NCBI RefSeq assembly: GCF_003586285.1
Contig: NZ_QUBR01000001.1
Coordinates: forward strand, 186,001 to 250,000
Direction of reading: 5' to 3'
DNA length: 64,000 bases
Source of the DNA: Aeromicrobium endophyticum
Lineage (GTDB): Bacteria; Actinomycetota; Actinomycetes; Propionibacteriales; Nocardioidaceae
The translations under genes were made by a program, and so were the position numbers. The notes under the pieces are model-generated. The model ran no database searches. It saw only the letters and a program-made list of their open reading frames with translations, and had not been told where the DNA came from. Positions 36,672 to 48,377 of this stretch are shown here, piece after piece (positions within the stretch are counted from its first letter, which is position 1; each line of letters starts with the position of its first letter).

Positions 36672-37577
36672 CTAGTCCGCCGCGTCCTTGAAGATCTCGG
36701 CGGCCGGCCCGACGATGAGCGGATCGGCCTCGGTCACGATCTCGTCGTCGCGGTTGTCGTAGTCGAACTGCGACAGCACGTGACGCATCGCCTCGACCCG
36801 CGCGCGCTTCTTGTCATTGCTCTTGACGACCGTCCACGGCGCGTCAGGCGTGTCGGTCAGGGTGAACATCGCCTCCTTCGCCGCGGTGTAGGCCTCCCAC
36901 TTGTCGAGCGACTCCAGGTCCATCGGCGACAGCTTCCACTGCCGCACCGGGTCGACCTGGCGGATCGCGAAGCGGGTGCGCTGCTCGGCCGACGACACCG
37001 AGAACCAGAACTTGACCAGGTGGACGCCATCGCCCACGAGCATCCGCTCGAACTGCGGCACCTGCCGCATGAACTCGCCGTACTGCTCGTCGGTGCAGAA
37101 GCCCATGACCCGCTCGACGCCGGCCCGGTTGTACCAGGAGCGGTCGAACATGACGATCTCGCCGGCGGCCGGCAGGTGCTGCACGTACCGCTGGAAGTAC
37201 CACTGGGTCGACTCGCGCTCGCTGGGCTTCTCCAGCGCGACGACGCGAGCGCCGCGGGGGTTGAGGTGCTCGGTGAACCGCTTGATCGTGCCGCCCTTGC
37301 CGGCCGCGTCCCGGCCCTCGAAGACGACCACCAGCCGCTCGCCGCGGGTCTTGATCCAGTTCTGCAGCTTGAGCAGCTCGATCTGCAGCAGCCGCTTCTG
37401 CAGGTCGTACTCGCGCACGTCCATGCGGGAGCCGTACGGGTAGCCCTCCCGCCAGGTGTCGACGGGACGTCCGCTGGTGTCGAGCAGGAGCGGGTCGTCG
37501 TCGTCCACGTCCACCACGGTGTAACCGTGCAGCTTGGCCAGGTCGATGCCGGTGGGTGCCAGGAAGTCGGTGCTCAC
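36672..37577 (-). CDS. ppk2: Polyphosphate kinase 2
   Basis: A 301-residue PPK2-family enzyme that transfers phosphate between polyphosphate and nucleoside diphosphates or monophosphates. The Walker A-like GRDAAGKGG (88-96), the lid-adjacent RGARVVALEKPSERE and the Walker B-like MFDRSWYNRAGVERVMGF are conserved. GTG 37577 gives the expected PPK2 length; the frame extends further upstream without family features. Transcribed toward purU. Confidence 0.93.
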   Translation of the reverse strand: MSTDFLAPTGIDLAKLHGYTVVDVDDDDPLLLDTSGRPVDTWREGYPYGSRMDVREYDLQKRLLQIELLKLQNWIKTRGERLVVVFEGRDAAGKGGTIKRFTEHLNPRGARVVALEKPSERESTQWYFQRYVQHLPAAGEIVMFDRSWYNRAGVERVMGFCTDEQYGEFMRQVPQFERMLVGDGVHLVKFWFSVSSAEQRTRFAIRQVDPVRQWKLSPMDLESLDKWEAYTAAKEAMFTLTDTPDAPWTVVKSNDKKRARVEAMRHVLSQFDYDNRDDEIVTEADPLIVGPAAEIFKDAAD

Positions 37578-37699
37578 GCTGGGAGCGTAGGCAGGCCGCG
37601 TGAACTGCCGGTGAACGAGCTCGTCGGGCGCGATCAGGCCCCTCCCCCTAGGCTCGAGGTTCGTGCCGAGAGGCAGCCGCACGCAACGAGAGGGACCAC

Positions 37700-38326
37700 G
37701 TGCTCGACGGGGTCAACGACGTCATCCTCGACCTGGCCGGGTCCCCGTGGGTGTACCTGGTGGTGTTCGCGTTCGTCGCGGTCGACGCGTTCGTGCCGCC
37801 CGTCCCCAGCGAGTCGGCGCTCGTCGCGCTCGCCGCGGTCTCGGTGTCGTCGGGCGACCCCGACCTCCTGCTGCTCGGACTCGTCGCGGTCGCCGGCGCG
37901 CTGGTCGGCGACAACACCGCCTACGGCATCGGACGGCGGCTGGGCACCGACCGGTTCGCGATCCTGCGCAAGCCCAAGGCCGTCGAGCTCATCGAGCGCG
38001 CCGAGCGCGAGCTCGACAAGAGAGCCGCCACGTTGATCCTCACGGCCCGGTACATCCCCGTCGGACGCGTCGCGGTCAACGTCACCGCCGGTGCGACCCG
38101 GTTCCCGTACCGGCGCTTCCTGCCCCTGGCCGTGCTGGCGGCGGTCTCGTGGGCCGCCTACAACATCGGCATCGGGGTCGTGGCGGGCTCGTGGGTGCGT
38201 GACAACCCGTTGCTGGGTGCGGCTGCGGCCATCGTCTTCGCGCTGATCGTGGGGGTCGTGATCGACAAGATCATGGCTCGGCACCGTCAGTCGTCTCAGG
38301 ATGCGTCGGATCGTCCCACATCCTGA
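37700..38326 (+). CDS. DedA-family membrane protein
   Basis: A 208-residue DedA/VTT-domain protein. The motif FVPPVPSESALVALAA near residue 30 and the R-Y-I-P-x-G-R segment (TARYIPVGRVAVNVTAG) are characteristic of the family, linked to lipid carrier recycling and membrane homeostasis. About four to five hydrophobic segments are seen. Starts at GTG 37700; divergent from ppk2 with 122 bases between. Confidence 0.87.
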   Translation: MLDGVNDVILDLAGSPWVYLVVFAFVAVDAFVPPVPSESALVALAAVSVSSGDPDLLLLGLVAVAGALVGDNTAYGIGRRLGTDRFAILRKPKAVELIERAERELDKRAATLILTARYIPVGRVAVNVTAGATRFPYRRFLPLAVLAAVSWAAYNIGIGVVAGSWVRDNPLLGAAAAIVFALIVGVVIDKIMARHRQSSQDASDRPTS

Positions 38327-38332
38327 GATGTG
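38317..38332 (+). terminator. Small hairpin at the end of the DedA gene
   Basis: CACATC-CTGA-GATGTG overlaps the DedA stop codon and lies immediately before the sulfate-transport promoter. It could be a weak terminator or an operator; a 6-base stem without a U-tract is not decisive. Confidence 0.3.
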
Positions 38333-38361
38333 TTCGGACGGTCTCCCGGCTCACCTAGTTT
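38333..38361 (+). promoter_or_regulatory. Possible promoter of the sulfate transport operon
   Basis: TTCGGA (38333-38338) and TAGTTT (38356-38361) are 17 bases apart. GGTCTC (38340-38345) and GAGACC (38362-38367) form an inverted repeat around the -10 box, a candidate operator. Confidence 0.4.
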
Positions 38362-38409
38362 GAGACCCGGAGCGCGCACGGTGGCGTGCCCTGGACCCGA
38401 GGAAGCACC

Positions 38410-39444
38410 ATGAGGATCTTCTCCCGCACGAGCATCGCGACGGCCGTCGCCGTATCCGTGAGCGCAGCGGTGCTGGGCGCCTGCGGCGGAGGCAGCGACA
38501 CGGCCGGTGGCTCCACGCAGCTGTCGCTCGTCGCGTACTCCGTGCCCAAGGCGGCCGACGGCGCCCTCGAGAAGGCATTCGCGAAGACGGCCGACGGCAA
38601 GGGCGTGACCTTCAAGGAGTCGTACGGCGCGTCGGGCGACCAGAGCCGGGCCGTCGTCAGCGGCTTGAAGGCCGACATCACCCACTTCTCGCTGACGCCC
38701 GACACCACGCGCCTCGTCGACAAGGGCCTCGTCGCCAAGGACTGGGACCAGACCTCGACCAAGGGCATCCTGTCGACGTCCGTCGTGTCGATCATCGTGC
38801 GCAAGGGCAACCCCAAGAACATCCAGTCGTTCGCCGACCTGGCCAAGCCCGGCATCGGCATCGTGACCCCGAACCCCGGCTCCTCGGGATCGGCGCGCTG
38901 GAACATCCTCGCGGCCTACCAGGAGCAGATCGCCAACGGCGCCAGCGAGGCCGACGCCGAGGCCTACCTGAAGAAGGTGTTCGCCAACGTCAAGGCGCTG
39001 CCGGGCAGCGGACGCGACGCCACGACCGCCTTCCAGGGCGGCACCGGCGACGTGCTGCTGTCGTACGAGAACGAGGCGATCTTCGCGCGCCAGCAGGGCG
39101 AGGACATCGACTACGTCATCCCGAAGAAGAACCTCCTGATCCAGAACCCGGGTGCCGTCACGACCAAGGCCCCTGCGGCCGCCAAGAAGTTCCTGGCGTT
39201 CGGCGAGAGCGCCGCGGGCCAGAAGATCTTCGCGCAGCACGGCTTCCGGCCCGTCGAGGGCGTCAGCGGCGTCGACATCGGCGACGTCAAGGGTGCCAAC
39301 GACCCGTCCGACCCCTTCCCGGCGATCGACGACCTGGCCACGATCGACGAGACCTTCGGCGGCTGGGAGGCCACCAACAAGAAGTTCTTCGACGAGAACG
39401 ACGGCATCATCACCAAGATCATCGCGGCGTCCGGCAAGTCGTGA
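38410..39444 (+). CDS. Sulfate/thiosulfate-binding lipoprotein
   Basis: A 344-residue receptor of the Sbp/CysP family. The signal peptide ends in lipobox LGAC followed by GGGSD. The mature start LSLVAYSVPKAADGALEKAF and the VVSIIVRKGNPKNIQSFADLAKPGI, TPNPGSSGSARWN and GTGDVLLSYENEA stretches are diagnostic of sulfate receptors. ATG 38410 has GAGGAAG upstream. It overlaps the first permease gene by 4 bases. Confidence 0.93.
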   Translation: MRIFSRTSIATAVAVSVSAAVLGACGGGSDTAGGSTQLSLVAYSVPKAADGALEKAFAKTADGKGVTFKESYGASGDQSRAVVSGLKADITHFSLTPDTTRLVDKGLVAKDWDQTSTKGILSTSVVSIIVRKGNPKNIQSFADLAKPGIGIVTPNPGSSGSARWNILAAYQEQIANGASEADAEAYLKKVFANVKALPGSGRDATTAFQGGTGDVLLSYENEAIFARQQGEDIDYVIPKKNLLIQNPGAVTTKAPAAAKKFLAFGESAAGQKIFAQHGFRPVEGVSGVDIGDVKGANDPSDPFPAIDDLATIDETFGGWEATNKKFFDENDGIITKIIAASGKS

Positions 39445-40286
39445 CGGTCGACGCACCCCTGGCTCCGGGCACCGCGCGCAAGCGCCGTGCCCGGAGCCGC
39501 ACCACCCTGACGCGATCCTCGGGCCTCGGCCTGGGCATCGCGTTGACGTGGTTCAGCCTGCTCGTCCTGATCCCCCTGTGCCTCGTCGTGATCCAGTCCG
39601 TCGACGGCGGGTGGGAGACGTTCCGGCAGACGCTGACCAACCCGCAGACCGCGGCGGCCCTGCGTCTCACGGTCCTGCAGGCGGTGTACGTGACCGCGAT
39701 CAACGTGGGGATGGGCACCCTGATCGCCTGGGTGCTGGTCCGCGACTCGTTCCCGGGCAAGCGCCTGCTCGAGGTCGTCATCGACATCCCGTTCGCCCTG
39801 CCCACGATCGTCGCCGGCCTGGTGCTGCTGAGCCTCTACGGGCCCGACAGCCCCCTGGGCATCAACGTGGCCAACACCGGCCGATCGGTCTTCCTGGCCC
39901 TGCTGTTCGTGACCCTGCCGTTCGTCGTCCGCACCGTGCAGCCCGTGCTGATGGAGCTCGACCGAGACGTCGAGGAGGCCGCCGCCTCGCTCGGCGCCAG
40001 CCGCTTCACGACGCTGCGCCGCATCATCCTGCCGAGCCTCGCACCCGCCATCACCGCCGGCGCGGCCCTGTCGTTCGCCCGCGGCATCAGCGAGTACGGA
40101 TCGCTCGTGCTGCTCTCGGGCAACCTGCCGCTCAAGACCGAGGTCGCCTCGGTGCGCATCCTGACGTACATCGAGAACGGCAACGAGGCCGCCGCGGCGT
40201 CCGTCGCCACGATCCTGCTGCTGGTGGCCCTGGCCGCGATCGTCCTGCTGCAGGTCCTGTCGAGCCGGGTGGCGCGCCGTGGCTAG
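39441..40286 (+). CDS. cysT: Sulfate ABC transporter permease CysT
   Basis: A 281-residue BPD_transp_1 permease with about six hydrophobic segments. The EAA loop reads EEAAASLGASRFTTLRRIILPSL, which contacts the ATPase. SFARGISEYGSLVLLSGN is typical of CysT/CysU. GTG 39441 overlaps the receptor stop; the 3' end overlaps cysW by 8 bases. Confidence 0.92.
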   Translation: MTVDAPLAPGTARKRRARSRTTLTRSSGLGLGIALTWFSLLVLIPLCLVVIQSVDGGWETFRQTLTNPQTAAALRLTVLQAVYVTAINVGMGTLIAWVLVRDSFPGKRLLEVVIDIPFALPTIVAGLVLLSLYGPDSPLGINVANTGRSVFLALLFVTLPFVVRTVQPVLMELDRDVEEAAASLGASRFTTLRRIILPSLAPAITAGAALSFARGISEYGSLVLLSGNLPLKTEVASVRILTYIENGNEAAAASVATILLLVALAAIVLLQVLSSRVARRG

Positions 40287-41109
40287 CCGCCTCGCCCAGC
40301 CGAAGACCGCCGGCACCTACGTCCGCCGGCTGTTCGTGATCGGCTACCTGTTCCTGCTCGTGATCTGGCCCGTCGCGCTCGTCGTCCAGAAGACGTTCGA
40401 CGGCGGCCTCGACAACCTGCAGACGGCCCTGTCCGATCCCGTCGTCACCGACGCGCTCCAGCTGACCGTCGTCGTGGCCCTGTGGGCCGTCGCGATCAAC
40501 ACCGTCTTCGGCGTCGGCATCTCGCTGCTGCTGGTGCGCTACGAGTTCCCGGGACGTCGCGTCCTGTCCGCCCTGATCGACCTGCCGCTGTCGGTCTCCC
40601 CCGTCGTGGTCGGACTGGCCCTGCTGCTGGCCTACGGCGGCACGAACGGCACCTTCGGCCCCGCCCTGGAGGACGCCGGCCTGCAGATCGCCTTCGCGAC
40701 GCCCGGCATCGTCCTGGCGACGGCGTTCGTCAGCCTGCCGCTCGTGATCCGCGAGATCGTCCCCGTCCTGCACGAGATCGGCACCGAGCAGGAGCAGGCC
40801 GCCAAGAGCCTGGGTGCCGGCCCGTGGCAGACGTTCTGGCGCATCACGCTGCCGTCGATCAAGTGGGCCCTGGTCTACGGCGTCGTGCTGAGCCTGGCCC
40901 GTGCCCTCGGCGAGTTCGGCGCGGTCAAGGTCGTGTCGGGCAACATCGCCCAGCAGACCCAGACGGCCACGCTGGTCGTCGAGGAGAAGTACCAGGACTT
41001 CGAGCAGGGATCGGCGTACGCGACCTCGTTCCTGCTCGCACTGATCGCGGTCGCGGCGCTCGTCGTCGTGACCATCCTTCGACCCAAGGACGATATTGAT
41101 GGGGATTGA
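40279..41109 (+). CDS. cysW: Sulfate ABC transporter permease CysW
   Basis: A 276-residue permease partner of CysT. The EAA loop is EQAAKSLGAGPWQTFWRITL and the C-terminal RALGEFGAVKVVSGNIAQQT is a CysW hallmark. It starts at GTG 40279 within the end of cysT and is followed 6 bases later by cysA. Confidence 0.92.
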   Translation: MASRLAQPKTAGTYVRRLFVIGYLFLLVIWPVALVVQKTFDGGLDNLQTALSDPVVTDALQLTVVVALWAVAINTVFGVGISLLLVRYEFPGRRVLSALIDLPLSVSPVVVGLALLLAYGGTNGTFGPALEDAGLQIAFATPGIVLATAFVSLPLVIREIVPVLHEIGTEQEQAAKSLGAGPWQTFWRITLPSIKWALVYGVVLSLARALGEFGAVKVVSGNIAQQTQTATLVVEEKYQDFEQGSAYATSFLLALIAVAALVVVTILRPKDDIDGD

Positions 41110-41115
41110 GTACTG

Positions 41116-42084
41116 ATGGGGATTGAGATCCGCGGCGTCAACAAGAACTTCGGTGACTTCGTCGCCCTGCAGGACATCGACCTGAGCATCCCCAGCGGGC
41201 AGCTGACGGCGCTGCTCGGTCCCAGCGGAGGCGGCAAGTCGACGCTGCTGCGCATCATCGCGGGCCTGGAGTCGTCCGACAGCGGCACGATCGAGATCGA
41301 GGGCCTCGACGCGACGGGGCTGCCGGCGCAGAAGCGCAACGTGGGCTTCGTGTTCCAGCACTACGCCGCTTTCAAGCACATGACGGTCGCCAAGAACGTG
41401 GCCTTCGGGCTCGAGATCCGCAAGAAGCCCAAGGACGAGGTCAAGCGCCGGGTCGCCGAGCTGCTGCGCCTCGTGCACCTCGAGCAGTTCTCGCACCGTC
41501 TGCCGTCGCAGCTGTCGGGCGGCCAGCGCCAGCGGATGGCGCTGGCCCGCGCGTTGGCCATCGAGCCCAGCGTGCTGCTGCTCGACGAGCCCTTCGGCGC
41601 TCTCGACGCCAAGGTGCGCAAGGAGCTGCGCGAGTGGCTGCGACGGCTGCACGACGAGGTGCACGTGACGACGGTGTTCGTGACCCACGACCAGGAGGAG
41701 GCCCTCGAGGTGTCCGACAACCTGGTCGTCATCAACGAGGGACGCATCGAGCAGATCGGCACGCCGGACGACCTCTACGACCGTCCCGCGAGCGAGTTCG
41801 TGCTGTCGTTCCTCGGCCCGGTCACCCGTCTGGGCGACAAGCTCATCCGGCCCCACGACATCGACATCACCCGGTACGAGCACGCCGCGACCGCGACCGG
41901 CCGCATCACCCGCTGGACGCGCGTGGGGTTCGAGATCCGCCTCGAGGTGACCCCCGACGACGTGCTGCACCCCGATCCGGTGCAGGTCATCGTGACCCGT
42001 ACCGAGGCCACGGCCCTGCAGCTGCACGAGGGCGCGCAGGTGTGGCTGCGCCCACGGGCGGGCGCCGAGTCGGTCGTCAGCTGA
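41116..42084 (+). CDS. cysA: Sulfate ABC transporter ATPase CysA
   Basis: A 322-residue ATPase with Walker [10 protein letters not shown] (35-43), signature [15 protein letters not shown], Walker [13 protein letters not shown] and the D-loop after it. A C-terminal TOBE-like regulatory domain (from about residue 240, [13 protein letters not shown]) is shorter than in enterobacterial CysA. It begins 6 bases after cysW at MGIEIRG. It meets the opposite-strand MFS gene tail to tail with an 8-base overlap. Confidence 0.94.
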   Translation: MGIEIRGVNKNFGDFVALQDIDLSIPSGQLTALLGPSGGGKSTLLRIIAGLESSDSGTIEIEGLDATGLPAQKRNVGFVFQHYAAFKHMTVAKNVAFGLEIRKKPKDEVKRRVAELLRLVHLEQFSHRLPSQLSGGQRQRMALARALAIEPSVLLLDEPFGALDAKVRKELREWLRRLHDEVHVTTVFVTHDQEEALEVSDNLVVINEGRIEQIGTPDDLYDRPASEFVLSFLGPVTRLGDKLIRPHDIDITRYEHAATATGRITRWTRVGFEIRLEVTPDDVLHPDPVQVIVTRTEATALQLHEGAQVWLRPRAGAESVVS

Positions 42085-43303
42085 CGGACGCCTCGAGCGG
42101 CTCGGCCGTCACGCCGGCCGAGCGGCGCTGGTATGCGACACCGCCCAGGAAGATCACCAGGCCGAGGCTCGCCAGCACGACGCCCACCCAGCTCGTGGCG
42201 CGGTAGCCGTAGCCGGCCGAGATGATCACCGAGCCGAAGAAGGCACCCAGCCCGTTGGCGATGTTGAGGGCCGAGTGGTTGAGTGCCGCGCCCAGCATCT
42301 GCGCGTCACCGGCGGCGTCCATGAGCCGGACCTGCAGGTTGATGGCCACGACCGACCCGAGGGCGCCGACCGCCAGCACCAGCAGCAGCGCCGGCACGAC
42401 GTACGACGCCGTGAAGTAGAAGGCGACCAGCACGACCACCGTGGCAACGAACCCGCCGATGATCGAGCGCTCGACGTCCCAGTCGGCCAGGAGGCCCGCG
42501 GCCCACGACCCGAGCACCGACCCGATGCCGAACGCCAGCGTGAACACCGCGATCCACCCCTCGGAGAGGTCGATGTCCTGGGTGACGATCGGCGCGATGT
42601 AGCTGTACATCGCGAACAACCCGCCGAAGCCGACCATGCCCGCCGACACCGCGAACAGCACCTGCGGACGCTTGAGCGCCGACAGCTCACCGCGCAGGGA
42701 GGCCTCGGTGTTGGCCGGCGAGTGAGGGACGAACAGCAGGATCATCACCGCGGCGGCGATGGCGATGACCAGCACGGCCCAGTAGGCGCTACGCCATCCG
42801 AGGTGCTGACCGAGCAGCGTGCTGGCCGGCACCCCGGCGACGGTCGCGACCGACAGGCCCAGCATCACCGAGCTGATCGCCCGTCCGCGCAGCTCGGGCC
42901 GCACCAGCGACGCCGCGAGCAGCGACGCGACACCGAAGTAGGCGCCGTGCGGCAGACCCGCCACGAAGCGGGCCACCATCACGGGCAGGTAGCCGCTCGA
43001 CACCGCGGTGATCGCGTTGCCGATGCCCAGGGCCAGGATCAGGCCGATCGCCAGCTCCTTCTTCGGGAGCCGGGCACCCAGCGACACGATGACGGGGGCG
43101 CCGACGACCACGCCGAACGCGTACGCCGTGATGATGTGGCCCGTCTCGGCATTCGTCCGGTGGATCCCGTCGGCGATCTCCTCGAGCAGGCCCATCGTCA
43201 TGAACTCCGTCGTGCCGATCGCGAACCCGCCGAGGGCGAGCGCGACCAGGGCCAGCGACACGTGTCGGGTGCGCGGGCGGGGGGTCGTCTCTGCGGCAGT
43301 CAC
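42077..43303 (-). CDS. MFS transporter (AraJ/YdhP-like DHA1, 12 TM)
   Basis: A 408-residue DHA1 exporter with twelve hydrophobic segments. [20 protein letters not shown] in helix 1 and [12 protein letters not shown] followed by [10 protein letters not shown] are characteristic of the AraJ/YdhP/CmlR subgroup. GTG 43303 is chosen over the upstream TTG at 43315, which would add four residues. No regulator is adjacent. Substrate unknown, probably sugars or drugs. Confidence 0.88.
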   Translation of the reverse strand: MTAAETTPRPRTRHVSLALVALALGGFAIGTTEFMTMGLLEEIADGIHRTNAETGHIITAYAFGVVVGAPVIVSLGARLPKKELAIGLILALGIGNAITAVSSGYLPVMVARFVAGLPHGAYFGVASLLAASLVRPELRGRAISSVMLGLSVATVAGVPASTLLGQHLGWRSAYWAVLVIAIAAAVMILLFVPHSPANTEASLRGELSALKRPQVLFAVSAGMVGFGGLFAMYSYIAPIVTQDIDLSEGWIAVFTLAFGIGSVLGSWAAGLLADWDVERSIIGGFVATVVVLVAFYFTASYVVPALLLVLAVGALGSVVAINLQVRLMDAAGDAQMLGAALNHSALNIANGLGAFFGSVIISAGYGYRATSWVGVVLASLGLVIFLGGVAYQRRSAGVTAEPLEASVS

Positions 43304-43385
43304 GTCACCATTCAAGTGCCTGGGCGCGACAAACCTTCCATCGAGCGCCTGCGGGCTCGGTCACACCGGGCGACGCAGCGACCCG

Positions 43386-44075
43386 CTAGCGCACCTTCTT
43401 GGTAGCGCGGCTGGTCGCCGTCACCGTGGGGTAGCCGCTGCGGACGGCCGACACCCGCAGGGTGATCTTCTTCCTGCGGTCCTTCTTGGTGAGCTGGTAG
43501 GACGTCTTGGTCGCCTTGGGGATCTTCTTGCCGTTGCGCAGCCACTGGTACCTGAACGAGTGACCAGGGGCGGTCCACCGGCCCTTGGAGCGCACCGAGA
43601 GCCGCTTGCCGACCTTGGCCGTGCCCTTGACGGTCGGCGCCTTGGTGTTGACCGCCGGGACGATCGCCGCGGGGGCGGGTGCGGGCGCCGCACCCGAGCC
43701 GCCCGCCGCCGGCGGGGACACCGCCTGCGCCGGGCCCACCTCGAGAGGGGTGGACGACGAGTCGCCCTGCTCGTCGCCCATGCGCACCCGCTCGACGACG
43801 ACGAGGGTGTGGTCGAGGTCGGCTTCGGTCGGGACGTACGTGGCCTGGCGGCTGAGCACGTCGCCCTCGCCGTCGCGCAGCCACTCGAACGTGTCGCTGT
43901 CGGGGGTGGCGCCCCAGTCGGCGCCCACCGCGGTGAGCTCGGACCCGACTGCCGGAGTGCCCGAGACGGTGACCTGCGGCACGCCGGCGCTCACCGCCTG
44001 CTGCGTGGCGGAAGGACCGACGAGCAGGGCCACGACGACCCCGATCGTCCCGAGCGCACCAACGAGCTTCTTCAC
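43386..44075 (-). CDS. Exported protein with two Ig-like repeats
   Basis: A 229-residue secreted protein: Sec signal peptide (MKKLVGALGTIGVVVALLVG) probably cleaved around residue 30, a first beta-rich domain (about 34-115, VTVSGTPAVGSELTAVG with FEWLRDGEGD), an Ala/Pro linker, and a second (about 148-229, VKGTAKVGKRLSVRSKG with YQWLRNGKKIPKAT, YQLTKKD). The W-x-R-[DN]-G pattern marks tandem repeats found in actinobacterial surface proteins. The second domain is strikingly Lys/Arg-rich. It has no cell-wall anchor. Function unknown. Confidence 0.82.
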   Translation of the reverse strand: MKKLVGALGTIGVVVALLVGPSATQQAVSAGVPQVTVSGTPAVGSELTAVGADWGATPDSDTFEWLRDGEGDVLSRQATYVPTEADLDHTLVVVERVRMGDEQGDSSSTPLEVGPAQAVSPPAAGGSGAAPAPAPAAIVPAVNTKAPTVKGTAKVGKRLSVRSKGRWTAPGHSFRYQWLRNGKKIPKATKTSYQLTKKDRRKKITLRVSAVRSGYPTVTATSRATKKVR

Positions 44076-44126
44076 GAGCCACCTTCATCCACGACGCGTC
44101 TGTCGCCGGCGGTCACGTCACGATCC

Positions 44127-44154
44127 GGCCGGCACCTGTGCAGAGGTGCCGGCC
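44127..44154 (-). terminator. Terminator of icd
   Basis: GGCCGGCACCT (44127-44137) pairs perfectly with AGGTGCCGGCC (44144-44154) over a 6-base loop, 20 bases after the icd stop on the minus strand. No U-run, as usual for actinobacteria. Confidence 0.7.
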
Positions 44155-44173
44155 GGGGCTTCATGACGCGAGA

Positions 44174-46399
<2,226 letters not shown>

Positions 46400-46442
46400 G
46401 GGTGCGGCAGCTCCTACGTGTGGATGCCCGACTGATCCCATC

Positions 46443-46491
46443 GGGACGGGCGTCCCGTCGGGACGGGTGAGAAATCTTTTGACATCAAGAT
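46443..46491. promoter_or_regulatory. Palindromes in the icd/catalase divergent promoter region
   Basis: GGGACG-GG-CGTCCC (46443-46456) and the overlapping CGTCCCGTCGGGACG (46451-46465) could form alternative hairpins in the icd leader. Next to them lies the only AT-rich patch here, ATCTTTTGACATCAAGAT (46474-46491), an imperfect palindrome with a TTGACA inside. I read it as a regulator site serving icd, the catalase, or both. Confidence 0.45.
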
Positions 46492-46616
46492 AACCCACCC
46501 CTCGGGGTCGGACGCGGCCCGTCGTCGAGGTTTCCGGAGGGAGGAGGGGTGAGGTGCACGTCACTGGGTACGGCGACGTCCCACTCTCCCCGCGACGCCT
46601 TCTCGAAGGAGCCTCC

Positions 46617-48212
46617 ATGGCCAGCACCGTGCCCCAACCGTCCGACGAGACCTCGGTCGCGACCTCACCGACGCCCGAGGCACAGGAGGGCTCGCACACC
46701 ATGACGGGCGCCCCCGCGCCATCCGACCGCAACTCGCTGACGCTTGGGGCGGACGGCCCGATCCTGCTGCACGACGTCCACATGGTCGAGCAGATGGCGC
46801 ACTTCAACCGCGAGCGGGTGCCCGAGCGCAACGTCCACGCCAAGGGGTCAGGCGCCTTCGGGCGCTTCGAGACCACCGAGGACGTCTCGCAGTACACCAA
46901 GGCCGCGCTGTTCCAGCCCGGAGTCACGACCGACATGCTCGCCCGTTTCTCGACCGTCGCCGGCGAGCTCGGCAGCCCCGACACGTGGCGCGACCCCCGC
47001 GGCTTCTCGCTGAAGTTCTACACGACCGAGGGCAACTACGACCTCGTCGGCAACAACACCCCCGTCTTCTTCATCCGCGACACGATGAAGTTCCCGCACT
47101 TCATCCGCTCCCAGAAGCGCCGCGGCGGCACGGGGCTGCGCGACAACAACATGCAGTGGGACTTCTGGAGCCTCAACCCCGAGTCGGCCCACCAGGTCAC
47201 GTACCTGATGGGCGATCGCGGCATCCCGAAGACGTACCGGCACATGAACGGCTACGGCTCGCACACCTTCATGTGGATCAACGCCGAGGGCACGCGGTCG
47301 TGGGTCAAGTACCACTTTCACTCCGACCAGGGTGTGGAGGGACTGAGCGGCGCGGATGCCGAGCGCATCGCCGGCCAGGACGCGGACTTCCACCGACGCG
47401 ACCTCATGGAGTCGATCGACCGCGGCGACTTCCCGTCGTGGACCTTGTCGGTCCAGGTCATGCCGTACGAGGACGCCACGACCTACCGCATCAATCCCTT
47501 CGACCTGACCAAGACGTGGTCGCACGCCGACTACCCGCTCATCAAGGTCGGGACGATGACGCTCGACCGGAACCCCGACAACTTCTTCGCCCAGATCGAG
47601 CAGGCGGCCTTCGAGCCGTCCTCCGTGGTGCCCGGCATCGGCTTCTCCCCCGACAAGATGCTGCTCGGGCGGGTGCTGTCGTACGCCGACGCGCACCGCT
47701 ACCGGATCGGGCCGAACTACCACCAGCTTCCCGTCAACCGGCACCGCGTCGAGGGCGCCAACACGTATACGTTCGATGGTCCGATGGCGTACGACCACAC
47801 GGGCGACGCCCCCGTGTACGCGCCCAACTCGATGGGGCGCGGGTACGCCGACCAGACCGGCCCCTCGGAGGAGGGGTGGGAGGCCGACGGGCAGATGGTG
47901 CGCTCGGCGTACACGCTGCGCGAGGACGACGACGACTTCTCGCAGGCCGGCGCGCTGGTTCGCGAGGTCTGGGACGACCAGCAGCGCGACGACTTCGTCG
48001 CGACCGTCACGGGGCACCTGCTGGGCGGCGTCGAGGGAGAGGTGCTCGAGCGGGCGTTCGACTACTGGAAGCACGTCGACGCGGAGACGGGGGGCCGCAT
48101 CGAGGAGGCCACGCGGGCCGGCGCCGGGGCCCCCAACCCCGGCGGGGACGACGATGCCGCCAAGGAGGCTGCATCCGATCCCGTGGTGGAGGACTCCACG
48201 CACGCGGGCTGA
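46617..48212 (+). CDS. Catalase (haem)
   Basis: A 531-residue monofunctional haem catalase that dismutates hydrogen peroxide. The distal His lies in [16 protein letters not shown] (His74), the distal Asn in [13 protein letters not shown] (about 148), and the proximal haem Tyr in [20 protein letters not shown] ends 5 bases before ATG 46617, which I prefer to the GTG at 46554. A Gly/Ala/Asp-rich tail of about 40 residues follows the core. It precedes the MNIO gene set on the same strand. Confidence 0.94.
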   Translation: MASTVPQPSDETSVATSPTPEAQEGSHTMTGAPAPSDRNSLTLGADGPILLHDVHMVEQMAHFNRERVPERNVHAKGSGAFGRFETTEDVSQYTKAALFQPGVTTDMLARFSTVAGELGSPDTWRDPRGFSLKFYTTEGNYDLVGNNTPVFFIRDTMKFPHFIRSQKRRGGTGLRDNNMQWDFWSLNPESAHQVTYLMGDRGIPKTYRHMNGYGSHTFMWINAEGTRSWVKYHFHSDQGVEGLSGADAERIAGQDADFHRRDLMESIDRGDFPSWTLSVQVMPYEDATTYRINPFDLTKTWSHADYPLIKVGTMTLDRNPDNFFAQIEQAAFEPSSVVPGIGFSPDKMLLGRVLSYADAHRYRIGPNYHQLPVNRHRVEGANTYTFDGPMAYDHTGDAPVYAPNSMGRGYADQTGPSEEGWEADGQMVRSAYTLREDDDDFSQAGALVREVWDDQQRDDFVATVTGHLLGGVEGEVLERAFDYWKHVDAETGGRIEEATRAGAGAPNPGGDDDAAKEAASDPVVEDSTHAG

Positions 48213-48221
48213 CCGCCGCGC

Positions 48222-48251
48222 GGGTCCCCCGACGACGGGGATCGACGACCC
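48222..48251 (+). terminator. Possible catalase terminator
   Basis: GGGTC (48222-48226) pairs with GACCC (48247-48251) around an inner CCCC/GGGG stem. The structure starts 9 bases after the catalase stop. Weak, with an interrupted stem. Confidence 0.35.
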
Positions 48252-48377
48252 GGGCACCGCTACTGGCTCGTAGAGCGAGGCACCTGCTTCCACGCCGGGC
48301 GTGCGTGTGGGACGATCTGTGTCACACGTCACGTCAACGGCGACGGACTCCGGTTCATCTCGATCCTGGAGGTTCTC

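Noticed and set aside
38327-38409. SAM-type or other sulfur riboswitch before the sulfate transporter
   Set aside because: The leader is under 85 bases and shows only short inverted repeats around a promoter, not a riboswitch architecture.
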